34,428 nucleotides of DNA from Phycisphaerae bacterium (GCA_016782835.1 JADHXS010000008.1:1-34428); one strand, 5' to 3'; numbered from the stretch's first letter, positions 7,374 through 17,396 are shown. Translations and numbers: made by a program. Notes: a model not told the origin generated them from the letters alone.

Positions 7374-9143
7374 ATGGAAAACAAACATTCTTTGAAATGG
7401 ATGGTACTGGCGGTTTTGCTCTTGAGTTCGGGTCTGTTTGGTGCAACGGTTGAGGAGAACTGGAATGACTTTCTGCATTATACGGCTATCGGGCGTTTTG
7501 AATTAGCCAAAAGCTATGCCGAGCAGATCATTGAAAGCCAGGTTGACCCGACGATACTGCTTGAGTTATCCGAGGGAAATCCAGAGGGCTATCGGCTTTT
7601 GCTGAAAATGCATGCGGACAGTGACCAACTCCGCGAGGTCAGCGGCAAAATCCTCGATTTAATCGAGCAGGGCCGGTATATCCGTCGAACCGATCCCAAA
7701 ATCATCGTTCAGGAAATTAAGCGGCTCAGCACCACTATCCGGGGGCGCATTGCCGCAGAAGAACGTCTTAAAAATGCCGGCGAGTATGCGATTCCTTATA
7801 TGTTGGCAGCGCTGGCGGATGAATCACGCAAGAATGAGTTTTCCTATATTACCGAAGCGTTGCCTAAGATCGGTCGGTCTGCTATTCGTCCGCTGGTTGC
7901 GAGCCTGCAAATGGAGGATGTTGCGGTAAAGATCGAAGTCATTCGTGCGCTGGGCAAGATTGGGTATTATGAGCCGCTGCCTTACCTGAAACTGATTGTT
8001 GAGAGTGATTCTTCTGAATTGCTGAAGACCCAGTCTGTCAATGCGATAGAACAAATTGACCCGGATGCCTTAAAAGCTCCGGCTGCGGATCTGTTTTTTA
8101 CGCTGGCAGAGAAATATTATGACGGGGATGATTCGCTGAGTTCTCCGGCTGAGTATGATTTTGGGAATGTCTGGTTTTGGGATGAAGCCAAGCAGACGTT
8201 AATGCGTCATGAAGTGGATAAGCGGTATTTTGATGAAATGATGGCGATGCGCAGTTGTGAATGGGCCTTAAAGGCCGATGCCGGAATCGGAAAAGCCATC
8301 GGCTTGTGGATTGCGGCGTTTTACCGGGCCGAATCGGCGGGCGTGCCAATGCCGGATTACTTCGATGCGGGTCATGCCGATGCGATGACCTATGCCACAA
8401 CGGCCGGACCGGAGTATCTTCACCAAGCCCTAGAGCGTGCGTTGAACGACGAAGATGCTTATGTGGCCCTGGGGGTTGTGGAAGCGTTGGCGGTGAATGC
8501 GGGCGAGAAATCTCTGCTGTATCGCGTAGGAACCGAACAACCGCTGGCAAAGGCACTGAATTTTCCGGATCGAAAAGTCCGTTACAGTGCGGCGATTGCT
8601 TTCGCGGAAGCCAATCCGGTGAACGAGTTTGTCGGAAGTCAATTGATCGTTGAAAATCTTGCTTCGGCAATTCTCGAAGACGGCAACGATGAATTGGGGG
8701 CTGACCTGGCTGCGACCTATGCCCTGCGAGCGATTAACGCCATGTATAAACTGGCATTGGTTCGAAATATGGTGGTGGAGTTGTCTGAAGCGATGCCTGC
8801 GTTGATTGAGGTTACCGAGAACAGTCGGCCTCCGATGCAGGTCCTTTCGGCAGAGGTTTTGGCTTACCTGGAAAGTCCTCAAGCCCAACGGGCGATTACG
8901 ACAATGGCGCTAAATGACCAAAATGCCAATGAGATTCGCATCTCGGCGTTTAATTCATTGGCCCGTTCAGCCAAAATCAATGCGAATCTTCTGCTGACCG
9001 AGCAGATTGAGGCAATTTACGGTTTGGTTGGTTCTCTGGACACCGACCCGGCGTTGCGAGCGGCGGCGGCCGGGGTGTATGGGGCACTGAATTTGCCGAG
9101 CGAACAGGTTAAAAAATTGATTCTTGACCAAGCGAAGTCATAA
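7374..9143 (+). CDS. Secreted HEAT-repeat protein
   Basis: 589 residues from ATG 7374 (GGAG at 7363-7366; the in-frame TTG at 7371 is less likely). A signal peptide (SLKWMVLAVLLLSSGLFGA) sends it out of the cytoplasm. The rest is helical and repetitive, with HEAT/Armadillo-like units: YMLAALADESRKNEFSYITE, PLVASLQMEDVAVKIEVIRA, ALNDEDAYVALGVVEALAV, LNFPDRKVRYSAAIAFAEA, ISAFNSLARSAKINANLLL. HEAT scaffolds bind other proteins; no catalytic motif is visible. It stands alone under a strong promoter, between nadD and the atp cluster. Role unknown; an envelope scaffold is the plain inference. Confidence 0.8.
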   Translation: MENKHSLKWMVLAVLLLSSGLFGATVEENWNDFLHYTAIGRFELAKSYAEQIIESQVDPTILLELSEGNPEGYRLLLKMHADSDQLREVSGKILDLIEQGRYIRRTDPKIIVQEIKRLSTTIRGRIAAEERLKNAGEYAIPYMLAALADESRKNEFSYITEALPKIGRSAIRPLVASLQMEDVAVKIEVIRALGKIGYYEPLPYLKLIVESDSSELLKTQSVNAIEQIDPDALKAPAADLFFTLAEKYYDGDDSLSSPAEYDFGNVWFWDEAKQTLMRHEVDKRYFDEMMAMRSCEWALKADAGIGKAIGLWIAAFYRAESAGVPMPDYFDAGHADAMTYATTAGPEYLHQALERALNDEDAYVALGVVEALAVNAGEKSLLYRVGTEQPLAKALNFPDRKVRYSAAIAFAEANPVNEFVGSQLIVENLASAILEDGNDELGADLAATYALRAINAMYKLALVRNMVVELSEAMPALIEVTENSRPPMQVLSAEVLAYLESPQAQRAITTMALNDQNANEIRISAFNSLARSAKINANLLLTEQIEAIYGLVGSLDTDPALRAAAAGVYGALNLPSEQVKKLILDQAKS

Positions 9144-9183
9144 TTAAAATCAAAAATCAAAGATTAGATATCAAAATTAAGGA
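9142..9183. repeat. Degenerate 7-bp-period tandem repeat after the HEAT-repeat gene
   Basis: Heptamers read AATTAAA, ATCAAAA, ATCAAAG, ATTAGAT, ATCAAAA, TTAAGGA. It starts at the stop codon of the upstream gene. It is followed by a small TTCGGC hairpin (GCCTTCGGCGAGGC) and a short TCCC/GGGA palindrome near 9220-9235. The same period recurs at 10894, 14081 and 25693. Confidence 0.55.
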
Positions 9184-9251
9184 TTTGCCTTCGGCGAGGC
9201 TATTTCAATAGATTTCTCATCCCAATAAATCGGGATTCGGAATGACATGGA

Positions 9252-9335
9252 GTGACTTTGTTGCGCATAACAGGTCGTATCCGAGATGTGGCTAAAGTAT
9301 TACGAAAATTGCATGAAGACGGGTTGTTGAGGTAA
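9252..9335 (+). other. Possible short coding remnant or leader ORF upstream of the atp cluster
   Basis: From GTG 9252 the frame encodes 27 residues (LLRITGRIRDVAKVLRKLHE, then DGLLR) and stops at 9335. Composition is protein-like, unlike the AT-rich DNA before it, but there is no proper ribosome binding site. It could be a gene remnant, a leader peptide or chance. Confidence 0.2.
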
Positions 9336-9378
9336 TAGCCGTGTCCCTGTGAAAAACAGGGTGTTCAGAAAGGACGCT

Positions 9379-9654
9379 ATGGCGCGAAGACGGAAAGACC
9401 AGCCGACGGATTCGAGTTTTTACCGGGCTGCTTTCCGGTGGATGGGGATTGGTTTTGAGTTTTTGTTTGTCATCGGCTTTTTTGTGTTTATTGGCTTTTG
9501 GCTCGATAAATTGGAAAACACCAGCCCAGGTTGGATGATCCTGGGCTTTTTTATTGGGTTTGCTGTGATGATGTATATTGTTGTCAAACGTGCGAAAATA
9601 ACCGAGCGGGAACTTGACGAGGACGAAGGTCAGGACGACGAAACCAGCCAATGA
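9379..9654 (+). CDS. atpZ: AtpZ-like small membrane protein of the ATP synthase cluster
   Basis: 91 residues with two transmembrane helices (about 22-42 and 51-70) joined by WLDKLENTSPGW, a basic N-terminus and an acidic tail (ELDEDEGQDDE). This is the size and topology of the AtpZ / F1Fo-ATPase-associated family (AtpZ/YdgA-like), found at the head of atp operons and linked to divalent cation transport or Fo assembly. ATG 9379 has AGAAAGGA just upstream; a GTG at 9349 in the same frame is less likely. Its TGA overlaps the next ATG by 4 nt, indicating translational coupling. Confidence 0.8.
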   Translation: MARRRKDQPTDSSFYRAAFRWMGIGFEFLFVIGFFVFIGFWLDKLENTSPGWMILGFFIGFAVMMYIVVKRAKITERELDEDEGQDDETSQ

Positions 9655-10118
9655 GTCCCAGACATAAACAACCAGCGCCGTTTTTTATGGTCTTTCCATG
9701 GGGGAAAGTCGCCGGAGTGTTGTTTTTGGTTGTTTTCGGGGGGATGCTTGTTTATCGGCTTAGCCAGACCGGCGGCGCGCATGTCAATCAAGCCTGTCTT
9801 TTTGCGATGATCGTTGCGGCAGTAGCGGGAATCGCAGGGTTGTACGCTGTTGGAAAGACGTGGGGACGGGATGTGTATTGGGTACTGGTGGGGGTGATGA
9901 TCGCGGCGGCGATTCGGTTGTTGATAGGCGGCGGCGGAGTTGCTATAATTACGCTTTTTACAGATATACACCGGAGTTGGTTTATCTTGTTTTTGGGCAT
10001 TTACTACACGGCCTTCCTGGCGGCCGATACGTGGCTGGCCCTGTGGATACTCCGGAACAGTGAAATGAAAGATCGGGAACGAAGAATACATGGCAATCTA
10101 TGGGACATGTTTAGCTGA
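9651..10118 (+). CDS. atpI: AtpI-like four-helix membrane protein
   Basis: 155 residues with four predicted transmembrane helices (about 17-36, 47-67, 77-101, 109-134) and a basic C-terminus. Position between atpZ and atpB and this topology fit ATP synthase subunit I, which assists c-ring assembly and is not part of the finished enzyme. Sequence conservation in this family is low, so the name rests largely on context. It overlaps atpZ by 4 nt, and its 3' end overlaps atpB by 29 nt. Confidence 0.65.
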   Translation: MSPRHKQPAPFFMVFPWGKVAGVLFLVVFGGMLVYRLSQTGGAHVNQACLFAMIVAAVAGIAGLYAVGKTWGRDVYWVLVGVMIAAAIRLLIGGGGVAIITLFTDIHRSWFILFLGIYYTAFLAADTWLALWILRNSEMKDRERRIHGNLWDMFS

Positions 10119-10893
10119 GCTGAACCCGCTTGAACATGTGGTCAGTCACGAACTCTTTACCATTACAGTAATGGGAAAGGGGTTTCCGTTTACGAACCAC
10201 ATGCTCATGATCAGTGTTGGTTCGGTTGTACTGATGGTTGTTTTGCCTCTGGTTATCCGCAAACGTCAACTCGTTCCGAAAGGTTTTTATAATGTGATTG
10301 AAACCATTTGTGTTTTTATCCGGGAAGATGTGGCCCGTCCGTTCCTGGGGAGTCATACCGATCGTTACATTGCTTACCTGTGGTCGATATTCTATTTTAT
10401 TCTGGTTTTGAATTTACTCGGGATGGTTCCGTTTAATGCGGTGATCGGTATTTTTATCGGTGAGCACAACAATCTGTACGGTGCCGCGACGGCAAATCTG
10501 TTTGTCACCGGGGCACTGGCGACCTTTGCTTTTTTCCTGTTTCATCTGGCGGGAATTTATGAAAAGGGGGTTGTCCGGTATTTTGCGACCTTGTCACCAA
10601 AGGTGCCGTGGCCGATGATGCCGTTTATGTTTTTGATGGAATTGGTCAGTTCCTTTGTTCGTCTGTTTTCGTTGGCGATACGACTGTTTGCCAATATTCT
10701 TGCAGGCCATATTCTGATGGCGGTGTTATTGGGATTTATTATTATCTTCAAGGATTTCATGGTGGCGTCGGCTTCAATTCTGGCGACGACGCTGATGAGT
10801 CTGCTGGAAATATTTGTTGCGTTTCTGCAGGCGTATATTTTTACGTTTTTGACAACGATTTTTATTGCCTTTGCGATTAGCGAAGAACATTAA
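10090..10893 (+). CDS. atpB: F1Fo ATP synthase subunit a
   Basis: 267 residues. Subunit a provides the half-channels through which ions reach the c-ring. The decisive motif is SLAIRLFANILAGH with the essential Arg198 (E. coli aR210 equivalent), followed by the late helix EIFVAFLQAYIFTFLTTIFI. The N-terminal HVVSHELF and a tryptophan/proline-rich KVPWPMMPFMF segment are also typical. The start at ATG 10090 lies inside the preceding gene. It is separated from atpE by 76 nt containing a heptamer repeat. Confidence 0.95.
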   Translation: MAIYGTCLAELNPLEHVVSHELFTITVMGKGFPFTNHMLMISVGSVVLMVVLPLVIRKRQLVPKGFYNVIETICVFIREDVARPFLGSHTDRYIAYLWSIFYFILVLNLLGMVPFNAVIGIFIGEHNNLYGAATANLFVTGALATFAFFLFHLAGIYEKGVVRYFATLSPKVPWPMMPFMFLMELVSSFVRLFSLAIRLFANILAGHILMAVLLGFIIIFKDFMVASASILATTLMSLLEIFVAFLQAYIFTFLTTIFIAFAISEEH

Positions 10894-10924
10894 TAGTTTT
10901 TAGTTCTTAGTTCGTAGTTTTTAG
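10894..10924. repeat. Heptamer tandem repeat between atpB and atpE
   Basis: TAGTTTT, TAGTTCT, TAGTTCG, TAGTTTT, TAG: four 7-bp units immediately after the atpB stop codon. It is the clearest of the four heptamer arrays in the window. Confidence 0.8.
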
Positions 10925-10969
10925 TAAAAGGATATTAACCTATTTTACTATTTTGGAGGTTTTAGCAAC

Positions 10970-11317
10970 ATGTTAGACGTAATTATGATGGTTCCAATGA
11001 TGTTGGCGGAGGCAGCGCCGCAAGTTCAAGAGGCCGCTGCGGCGGCAGGCCCGGCCATATTTGAATCCGTGCAGCAAATGGAAGCTCTCGCAAAAGGACT
11101 CGCCATGCTTGGTGGTGTGCTGGGCGCCGGTCTGATTGTGATGGGTGCGGCTCGGGGCATTGGCCAGTTGGCCGGCAGTGCAGTCGAAGCGATTGCCCGT
11201 CAGCCGGAAGCCGGCGGCCGTATTTTCACGACGATGATTATTGCCGCGGCCCTGATCGAAGGCGTAACACTGTTTGCATTGATTATCTGTCTGTTGCCGA
11301 TCGTGCTTCTTAAGTAA
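10970..11317 (+). CDS. atpE: F1Fo ATP synthase subunit c with extended N-terminus
   Basis: 115 residues versus the usual 70-90. The first ~40 residues are an extra Met/Ala-rich segment (a start MLDVIMMVPMMLAEAAP, then an amphipathic stretch) that could act as a signal or insertion sequence. The rest is a canonical hairpin: glycine-rich helix 1, polar loop ARQPE (76-80) and helix 2 with the ion-binding Glu97 in AAALIEG. The Na+ signature (Gln at the Ilyobacter Gln32 position and Ser after the Glu) is absent, so proton coupling is the inference. TGGAGG (10954-10959) fixes the start at 10970. Confidence 0.93.
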   Translation: MLDVIMMVPMMLAEAAPQVQEAAAAAGPAIFESVQQMEALAKGLAMLGGVLGAGLIVMGAARGIGQLAGSAVEAIARQPEAGGRIFTTMIIAAALIEGVTLFALIICLLPIVLLK

Positions 11318-11342
11318 CGAAATACTTAGATCGAGGAAGTGA

Positions 11343-11942
11343 ATGAGAATACGCGGAATCATAGCGGTTCTGTGGTTAGTGCTTGTACTCACCACGCCGG
11401 TGTTAGCGGCCGAACATGGCGGAATGGATGAAGGCAATAAGTTCAGCCTTTTCGGCGGGTGGTTGGGTGAATATTTCTGGGCGCTGATTTGGTTTGGGGT
11501 GCTGTTGGTGGTGCTGTGGAAGTTTGCCTGGAAGCCGCTTCTGGCGGGACTGAACAGCCGACAGGATCATATTGAAAAGCAGATCACCGACGCGGAAAAG
11601 ACCCGGACCGAAGCCAAAAAGATACTCGAAGAGTACAACGCCAAACTGGCGGATGCTGAGCGGCAGGGCAGGGATATTATTACCGTACGTACCAAAGAAG
11701 CCGAAAAACAGGCCAAAGACGTCACCAGGGAGAATCAAAAAAGCCTTGAACAGTTGAAAACGCGGGCAGAAGCTGAACTGGAGCGGGAACGCATCGAAGC
11801 CGAAGACGATCTTTGGGGTCAGGCGGGGGATATTGTTCGCCGGCTGGGCGAGGATGTCTTCGGCAAGGCACTGGATGACGTGGATAATCAGAAACTAATC
11901 GACGAGGCGATTGACCGGCTTAAAAAACAGCAAGAGGAATAA
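11343..11942 (+). CDS. atpF: F1Fo ATP synthase subunit b with apparent signal peptide
   Basis: 199 residues. The peripheral stalk links a to delta and alpha. A hydrophobic N-terminus ending VLAAEH (residues 1-23) looks like a cleavable signal peptide, followed by the usual membrane helix (about 42-62) and the WKPLLAGLNSRQDHI signature. Residues 70-180 are the long charged dimerising coiled coil. Normal b subunits are about 155-170 residues; the excess is the signal segment. GAGGAAG before ATG 11343 supports the start. Only one b-type gene is present, with no b' copy. Confidence 0.92.
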   Translation: MRIRGIIAVLWLVLVLTTPVLAAEHGGMDEGNKFSLFGGWLGEYFWALIWFGVLLVVLWKFAWKPLLAGLNSRQDHIEKQITDAEKTRTEAKKILEEYNAKLADAERQGRDIITVRTKEAEKQAKDVTRENQKSLEQLKTRAEAELERERIEAEDDLWGQAGDIVRRLGEDVFGKALDDVDNQKLIDEAIDRLKKQQEE

Positions 11943-11949
11943 CGCGGCG

Positions 11950-12525
11950 ATGACGCGAAGTGCACGACATATTATTCACGAGATTTACAGTGATGTGATG
12001 TTCGAGCTGGCCGAAGAGGCGGGCCTCGTTGAGCAGGTGATGGATGATTTGGATGCGGTTGCTGAGGTGATGAAAGATGAGCCGGAGTTTTTGTCGCTGC
12101 TGACCGTCGGTCAAGTCAAGGAAGATGAAAAAGCCAAGATGATTCGCCGGGTTTTCAAGGGGCGGGTCAATGACCTGACGCTGGATTTTCTATGTGTGCT
12201 GGCCAAACGCAATCGCATGAACTTTGTGCATGGAATCGGCGACCGGTATGAGGCTTTGCTGGACGAGCGTAAGAATCTGCACCGTATCGAGGTGACGCTG
12301 GCTAAAGAGCCGACGGATGAGCAGGTTGAAAAAATTAAAGCGGATATCAGAGAAGCAATAAAAGCCGAGATCAAACTGTCGGTCAACGTCGATCCGGCGA
12401 TCATCGGCGGCATTATTATCCGCAAAGGCGATCTGATGGTGGATAATTCCGTTCGGACGATTCTGAATCGGACCGTCAATGCGGTCATGGAACGGTCGAA
12501 AGAAAAACTTAAAGATCAAACATAA
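11950..12525 (+). CDS. atpH: F1Fo ATP synthase subunit delta
   Basis: 191 residues. Delta caps the F1 head and binds the b dimer. N-terminal helical bundle (ARHIIHEIYSDVMFELAEEA), central FLCVLAKRNRMNFVHGI and C-terminal IIGGIIIRKGDLMVDNSVRT are characteristic. ATG 11950 follows the atpF stop by 7 nt and is preferred over upstream in-frame codons that lie within atpF; AGAGGAA at the end of atpF serves as ribosome binding site. Confidence 0.93.
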   Translation: MTRSARHIIHEIYSDVMFELAEEAGLVEQVMDDLDAVAEVMKDEPEFLSLLTVGQVKEDEKAKMIRRVFKGRVNDLTLDFLCVLAKRNRMNFVHGIGDRYEALLDERKNLHRIEVTLAKEPTDEQVEKIKADIREAIKAEIKLSVNVDPAIIGGIIIRKGDLMVDNSVRTILNRTVNAVMERSKEKLKDQT

Positions 12526-12548
12526 AGGTGCAAAATTGAGCAGCAATT

Positions 12549-14072
12549 ATGAAATTTGATGTGAATGAAATCAGCAGCCTGATCAAAGAAGAGGTCAAGC
12601 GTTATAAGACGCAGGTGGACGTCGCCAAGGTCGGTACGGTGCTGGAAGTCGGCGACGGCATTGCCCGCGTGTACGGGCTGGATAACGCGATGGCCGGGGA
12701 GATGCTGGAATTTGACGGCGGTGTGGTCGGCGAAGTGTTTAATCTGGATGAAGACTCGGTTGGTGCGGTGATCTACGGTGACTATACCAAGGTCAAGGAA
12801 GGCGCCGGCGTTCGCGGCACGGGCAAGGTGCTTTTGGTTCCAGTGGGTGCCAAACTGCTGGGTAGGGTGGTCAATGCGTTGTGTGAACCGATTGACGGTA
12901 AGGGGCCCATTTGCAGCGAGCAGACTCGATTTGTTGAATATCCGGCACCGGGGATTGCCAAGCGTCAGCCGGTAGAAGAACCACTGGCGACCGGCATTAA
13001 AAGTGTGGATGTGTTGGTTCCCATCGGACGCGGTCAACGTGAGCTGATCATCGGCGACCGCAAAACCGGCAAAACAGCGATCGCACTGGATACGATTATC
13101 AACCAGAAGGGCAGGGACGTGGTTTGCATCTATGTGGCCATCGGGCAGAAGGAATCTACGGTTGCTGAAGTGGTTGCCGCGCTTGAGCGTTACGGAGCCA
13201 TGGAGCATACTGTGGTTGTGGCGGCTTCGGCTGCGGACAGTTCGGCGATGCAATACATCGCTCCTTATGCGGGAACGGCAATTGCTGAATATTTTATGTA
13301 TGAAAAAAAGAGTCATGCGCTGTGTGTATATGACGACCTGAGCAAGCATGCGGTTGCGTATCGGGAACTGAGCCTGCTGTTGCGTCGTCCGCCGGGACGC
13401 GAGGCCTATCCGGGTGATATTTTCTATCTGCACAGCCGTCTGCTGGAGCGGGCGTCGAAGCTGTCCGATGAACTTGGCGGGGGGTCGATCACGTCGTTGC
13501 CGATTATTGAAACCCTGGAAGGACAAGTATCGGCTTATATTCCGACTAATATTATTTCCATCACGGACGGACAAATTTACTTGCAGCGTGATTTGTTCCT
13601 ATATGGTGTCAAGCCCGCGATCGATGTCGGCATCAGTGTCAGCCGAGTCGGCGGTCATGCCCAGCCGAAGGCAATGAAAAAAGTGGCTTCCAGACTGCGT
13701 TTAGAGCTCGCATTATTCCGCGAACTGCAGGATTTTACCCGGCTGGGAACGGAACTGGATGAAACGGCTCAGAAGCAGCTTGTCCGTGGCCTCCGAATGG
13801 TGGAAATTCTCAAACAGCGTCAGTTTGCTCCGATGGAGATGGCCGAGGAGGTTATCAGTATTATGGCCGGTTCCAGCGGTGTCCTGGATGACATCGATAT
13901 ACATCGCGTTAATCACTTCGTAGAAGAACTGATTTCCTGGATGAAACTGGAGGCGCCGGAATATCTTCAGGTAATTGATGAAACCGGTGATATTGATGAA
14001 AACCTTATGGAAGGTCTTAAGGATGCTATCGAAGCTTATAAGACGATTTACCGGTTCTCCTTCGGAGCATAG
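12549..14072 (+). CDS. atpA: F1Fo ATP synthase subunit alpha
   Basis: 507 residues, full length. Alpha forms the non-catalytic nucleotide sites. The order is N-terminal beta barrel ([20 protein letters not shown]), Walker A GDRKTGKT (169-176), Walker B region [18 protein letters not shown], and [10 protein letters not shown] with the arginine finger Arg366 that completes the beta catalytic site. Helical C-terminal domain present. The Shine-Dalgarno before ATG 12549 is weak. A 114-nt spacer with repeats separates it from atpG, unusually long for this operon. Confidence 0.97.
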   Translation: MKFDVNEISSLIKEEVKRYKTQVDVAKVGTVLEVGDGIARVYGLDNAMAGEMLEFDGGVVGEVFNLDEDSVGAVIYGDYTKVKEGAGVRGTGKVLLVPVGAKLLGRVVNALCEPIDGKGPICSEQTRFVEYPAPGIAKRQPVEEPLATGIKSVDVLVPIGRGQRELIIGDRKTGKTAIALDTIINQKGRDVVCIYVAIGQKESTVAEVVAALERYGAMEHTVVVAASAADSSAMQYIAPYAGTAIAEYFMYEKKSHALCVYDDLSKHAVAYRELSLLLRRPPGREAYPGDIFYLHSRLLERASKLSDELGGGSITSLPIIETLEGQVSAYIPTNIISITDGQIYLQRDLFLYGVKPAIDVGISVSRVGGHAQPKAMKKVASRLRLELALFRELQDFTRLGTELDETAQKQLVRGLRMVEILKQRQFAPMEMAEEVISIMAGSSGVLDDIDIHRVNHFVEELISWMKLEAPEYLQVIDETGDIDENLMEGLKDAIEAYKTIYRFSFGA

Positions 14073-14080
14073 GAAAAGCT

Positions 14081-14186
14081 TAGAATTTAATATCTAAAGT
14101 TTAAAGTTAAAGAGTTACCTTCGACGGCAACTGTTTAATTGTATTGTCGAAACCGATTTCTTAGTTTTGGAATTTGATATTTTTAT
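14081..14186. repeat. Composite repeat-containing spacer between atpA and atpG
   Basis: Begins with heptamers TAGAATT, TAATATC, TAAAGTT, TAAAGTT (14081-14108), then a core with CCTTCGACGG and a TTCGAC/GTCGAA inverted repeat, and ends with a second copy of the start: TTAGAATTTAATATCT (14080-14095) matches TTGGAATTTGATATTT (14167-14182) at 13 of 16 positions, all differences transitions. No Shine-Dalgarno is visible before atpG. Confidence 0.55.
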
Positions 14187-15083
14187 ATGGCTACTATACG
14201 ACAAATTTTGCATCGTCGCAATGCAGCTGTCAACATCAACAAGGTTACTACGACGATGGAAACCACCAGTGCAGTGCGCTATCGCCAGTATTATAAACAC
14301 TGGGCCCAGGGCATTCAGTTTTATGATACCCTTGCCCAATTGGCCTATTTGATGGTGACTGCCGAGCACCGTATTGAACATCCGTTAATGGCTCCTCCGA
14401 AGTCGAAAACAAATGCCCTGATTATTATTGGAGCGGACCGTGGACTCTGCGGCTCATATAATTCAGAAATTTTTCGCCAGATTGATACGCATATAAAAAT
14501 GGCACAGCGGTTTGACCGGGAACTGAAAATTTACGTCAAGGGCGTAAAAGTGCAAACGTATCTGGACCATTTGAAGATTAAGCCGGAACACGTTTACGAA
14601 GACTTTACTGATATTCCAACGACTGAACAGGCCAATGATATCGGTGATTTTTTCATGGAGGAATATTTAAACGGTTCAATTGGTCGTTTGGGAATTGTCT
14701 ATCAGCGATTTTTTTCTCAGGCCAGCCAGAAAGCTCAAACGTTGACATTGTTGCCCGTAGAGGACTTGATTGATGACTTGACAACACGAGCTACAGTTAT
14801 CTGGCCGTGGGAACTGGAATTTAAGGATTTTGAACTGAGTCCGTCGCCGGAGCATATTTTTGAGACGTTAACCAAAATGATTATTCGAACCTCAGTGCTT
14901 AAATGTTTTCTTGAAGCTGCGGTCAGTGAGCATCTGGCAAGGGTCGTCTGTATGCGGAATGCTTCAGAGAATGCCAGTGAAATGATCGAGGATCTAACAA
15001 TGAGTTACAACCGTGCCCGACAGGGACAGATTACAGTGGAATTACTGGATATTGTCGGCGGAGTTGAGGCTGCAAAACAATAA
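14187..15083 (+). CDS. atpG: F1Fo ATP synthase subunit gamma
   Basis: 298 residues. Gamma is the central rotor shaft. The N-terminal helix (MATIRQILHRRNAAVNINKV, then TTTMETTSAVRYR) and C-terminal helix (ASENASEMIEDLTMSYNRAR, then QGQITVELLDIVGG) that form the coiled-coil axle are both conserved, with the Rossmann-like middle (LIIIGADRGLCGSYN). No ribosome binding site is evident before ATG 14187, in contrast to atpE and atpF. Confidence 0.95.
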   Translation: MATIRQILHRRNAAVNINKVTTTMETTSAVRYRQYYKHWAQGIQFYDTLAQLAYLMVTAEHRIEHPLMAPPKSKTNALIIIGADRGLCGSYNSEIFRQIDTHIKMAQRFDRELKIYVKGVKVQTYLDHLKIKPEHVYEDFTDIPTTEQANDIGDFFMEEYLNGSIGRLGIVYQRFFSQASQKAQTLTLLPVEDLIDDLTTRATVIWPWELEFKDFELSPSPEHIFETLTKMIIRTSVLKCFLEAAVSEHLARVVCMRNASENASEMIEDLTMSYNRARQGQITVELLDIVGGVEAAKQ

Positions 15084-15111
15084 ATCGATAAAAGTGATAA
15101 AACATTTATGA

Positions 15112-16539
<1,428 letters not shown>

Positions 16540-16541
16540 TT

Positions 16542-16994
16542 ATGGTTGGACTTTCAAGAGGTAAATTTCGTATTGTTTTACTAACGCCCAAAGCCAAGTT
16601 GCTGGACTGTCGTTGCGGTTCGGTGGTGCTGCCGGCTCATGACGGTCAAACGGGTATTTTGCGAAACCACTGTCCGATGCTTTCGGAACTGGGATTTGGG
16701 ATTATGCAGGTGCATGAGATTGCGGACCGTCCGGATGCGTTTTTTATTATTAACGGCGGCTTTGTCCGGGTCAGTGAAAACCATGTGACGGTTCTGGCGT
16801 ATGATGTTACAACATTTGAAGGGATGTCGGAAGAGGATGTTGAGCATTTGGTTTCTCATGCTCACAGTGTTGTTGTGGGGCAGGCTTATATCCGGACGCA
16901 ACAGGAAGTAATCGACCATAAGAAAGCCAAATATATTGTTCAAATGGCCGAAATGGTCTCGATGCGTGCCATTCAGCCGGAATCCGGCGAATAG
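16542..16994 (+). CDS. atpC: F1Fo ATP synthase subunit epsilon
   Basis: 150 residues. N-terminal beta sandwich with LLTPKAKLLDCRCGSVVLPA, GQTGILRNHCPML and FFIINGGFVRVSENHVTVLA; C-terminal helices (about 95-140) that can inhibit ATP hydrolysis. Two nt after the atpD stop, closing the cluster; no strong terminator follows, and a new promoter for the next gene lies at 17004. Confidence 0.93.
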   Translation: MVGLSRGKFRIVLLTPKAKLLDCRCGSVVLPAHDGQTGILRNHCPMLSELGFGIMQVHEIADRPDAFFIINGGFVRVSENHVTVLAYDVTTFEGMSEEDVEHLVSHAHSVVVGQAYIRTQQEVIDHKKAKYIVQMAEMVSMRAIQPESGE

Positions 16995-17003
16995 AGAAAT
17001 CGT

Positions 17004-17032
17004 TTGCAAAACGCTCCTTTTCAGAGTAAAAT
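17004..17032 (+). promoter_or_regulatory. Sigma70-like promoter upstream of the 17068 gene
   Basis: TTGCAA (17004-17009), 17-nt spacer, TAAAAT (17027-17032): the same hexamers and spacing as the nadD promoter. It would let the 17068-purH genes be expressed apart from the atp genes. Confidence 0.5.
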
Positions 17033-17067
17033 TCATAGGGTGTTTTGCTTTAATAAAAAGGTGTCAC

Positions 17068-17358
17068 ATGGCTCAGGAAAATAATCGACACAATGAGTTG
17101 TCCGTCGTTCCGGAAGTCGATGCTTTCATTCGCGGTCTCAATGACCAGTATCGCATGCTGGTTATTCTAAAGTCCCAGCTTTACGGCGGACGATGGGAAC
17201 CGATGCTTGAAGACCTGCAGAATCGTCTGGAGGGGAAACCCTATATTTTTAAATTGGCTAACCGGATCAAAGATGACGTCGATCGCATTCAGGAAATGCA
17301 AACGTTCGAGACCGAGCATGATATTGATTTGGCGGATTTTGTGAAATTGGAATCATAA
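17068..17358 (+). CDS. Small acidic cytoplasmic protein, function unknown
   Basis: 96 residues from ATG 17068, with AAAAGGTG (17056-17063) as ribosome binding site; an upstream in-frame start would run into atpC. Mostly helical and charged (VPEVDAFIRGLNDQYRMLVI, KLANRIKDDVDRIQEMQ), no membrane helix, no cysteine, no known motif. It lies between atpC and a beta-propeller gene 38 nt downstream. No function can be assigned. Confidence 0.7.
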   Translation: MAQENNRHNELSVVPEVDAFIRGLNDQYRMLVILKSQLYGGRWEPMLEDLQNRLEGKPYIFKLANRIKDDVDRIQEMQTFETEHDIDLADFVKLES

Positions 17359-17396
17359 ACAATTATTCTATCATTTAAAACCAAAGGACTTATGTA

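Noticed and set aside
10970-11317. Na+-translocating ATP synthase
   Set aside because: The Gln in GIGQLAG aligns two residues off the Na+ ligand position when the ARQPE loop is used as anchor, and the residue after the key Glu is Gly, not Ser or Thr.
12516-13574. 352-codon minus-strand frame
   Set aside because: Lies entirely antisense to atpA, whose full length and motifs are unambiguous.
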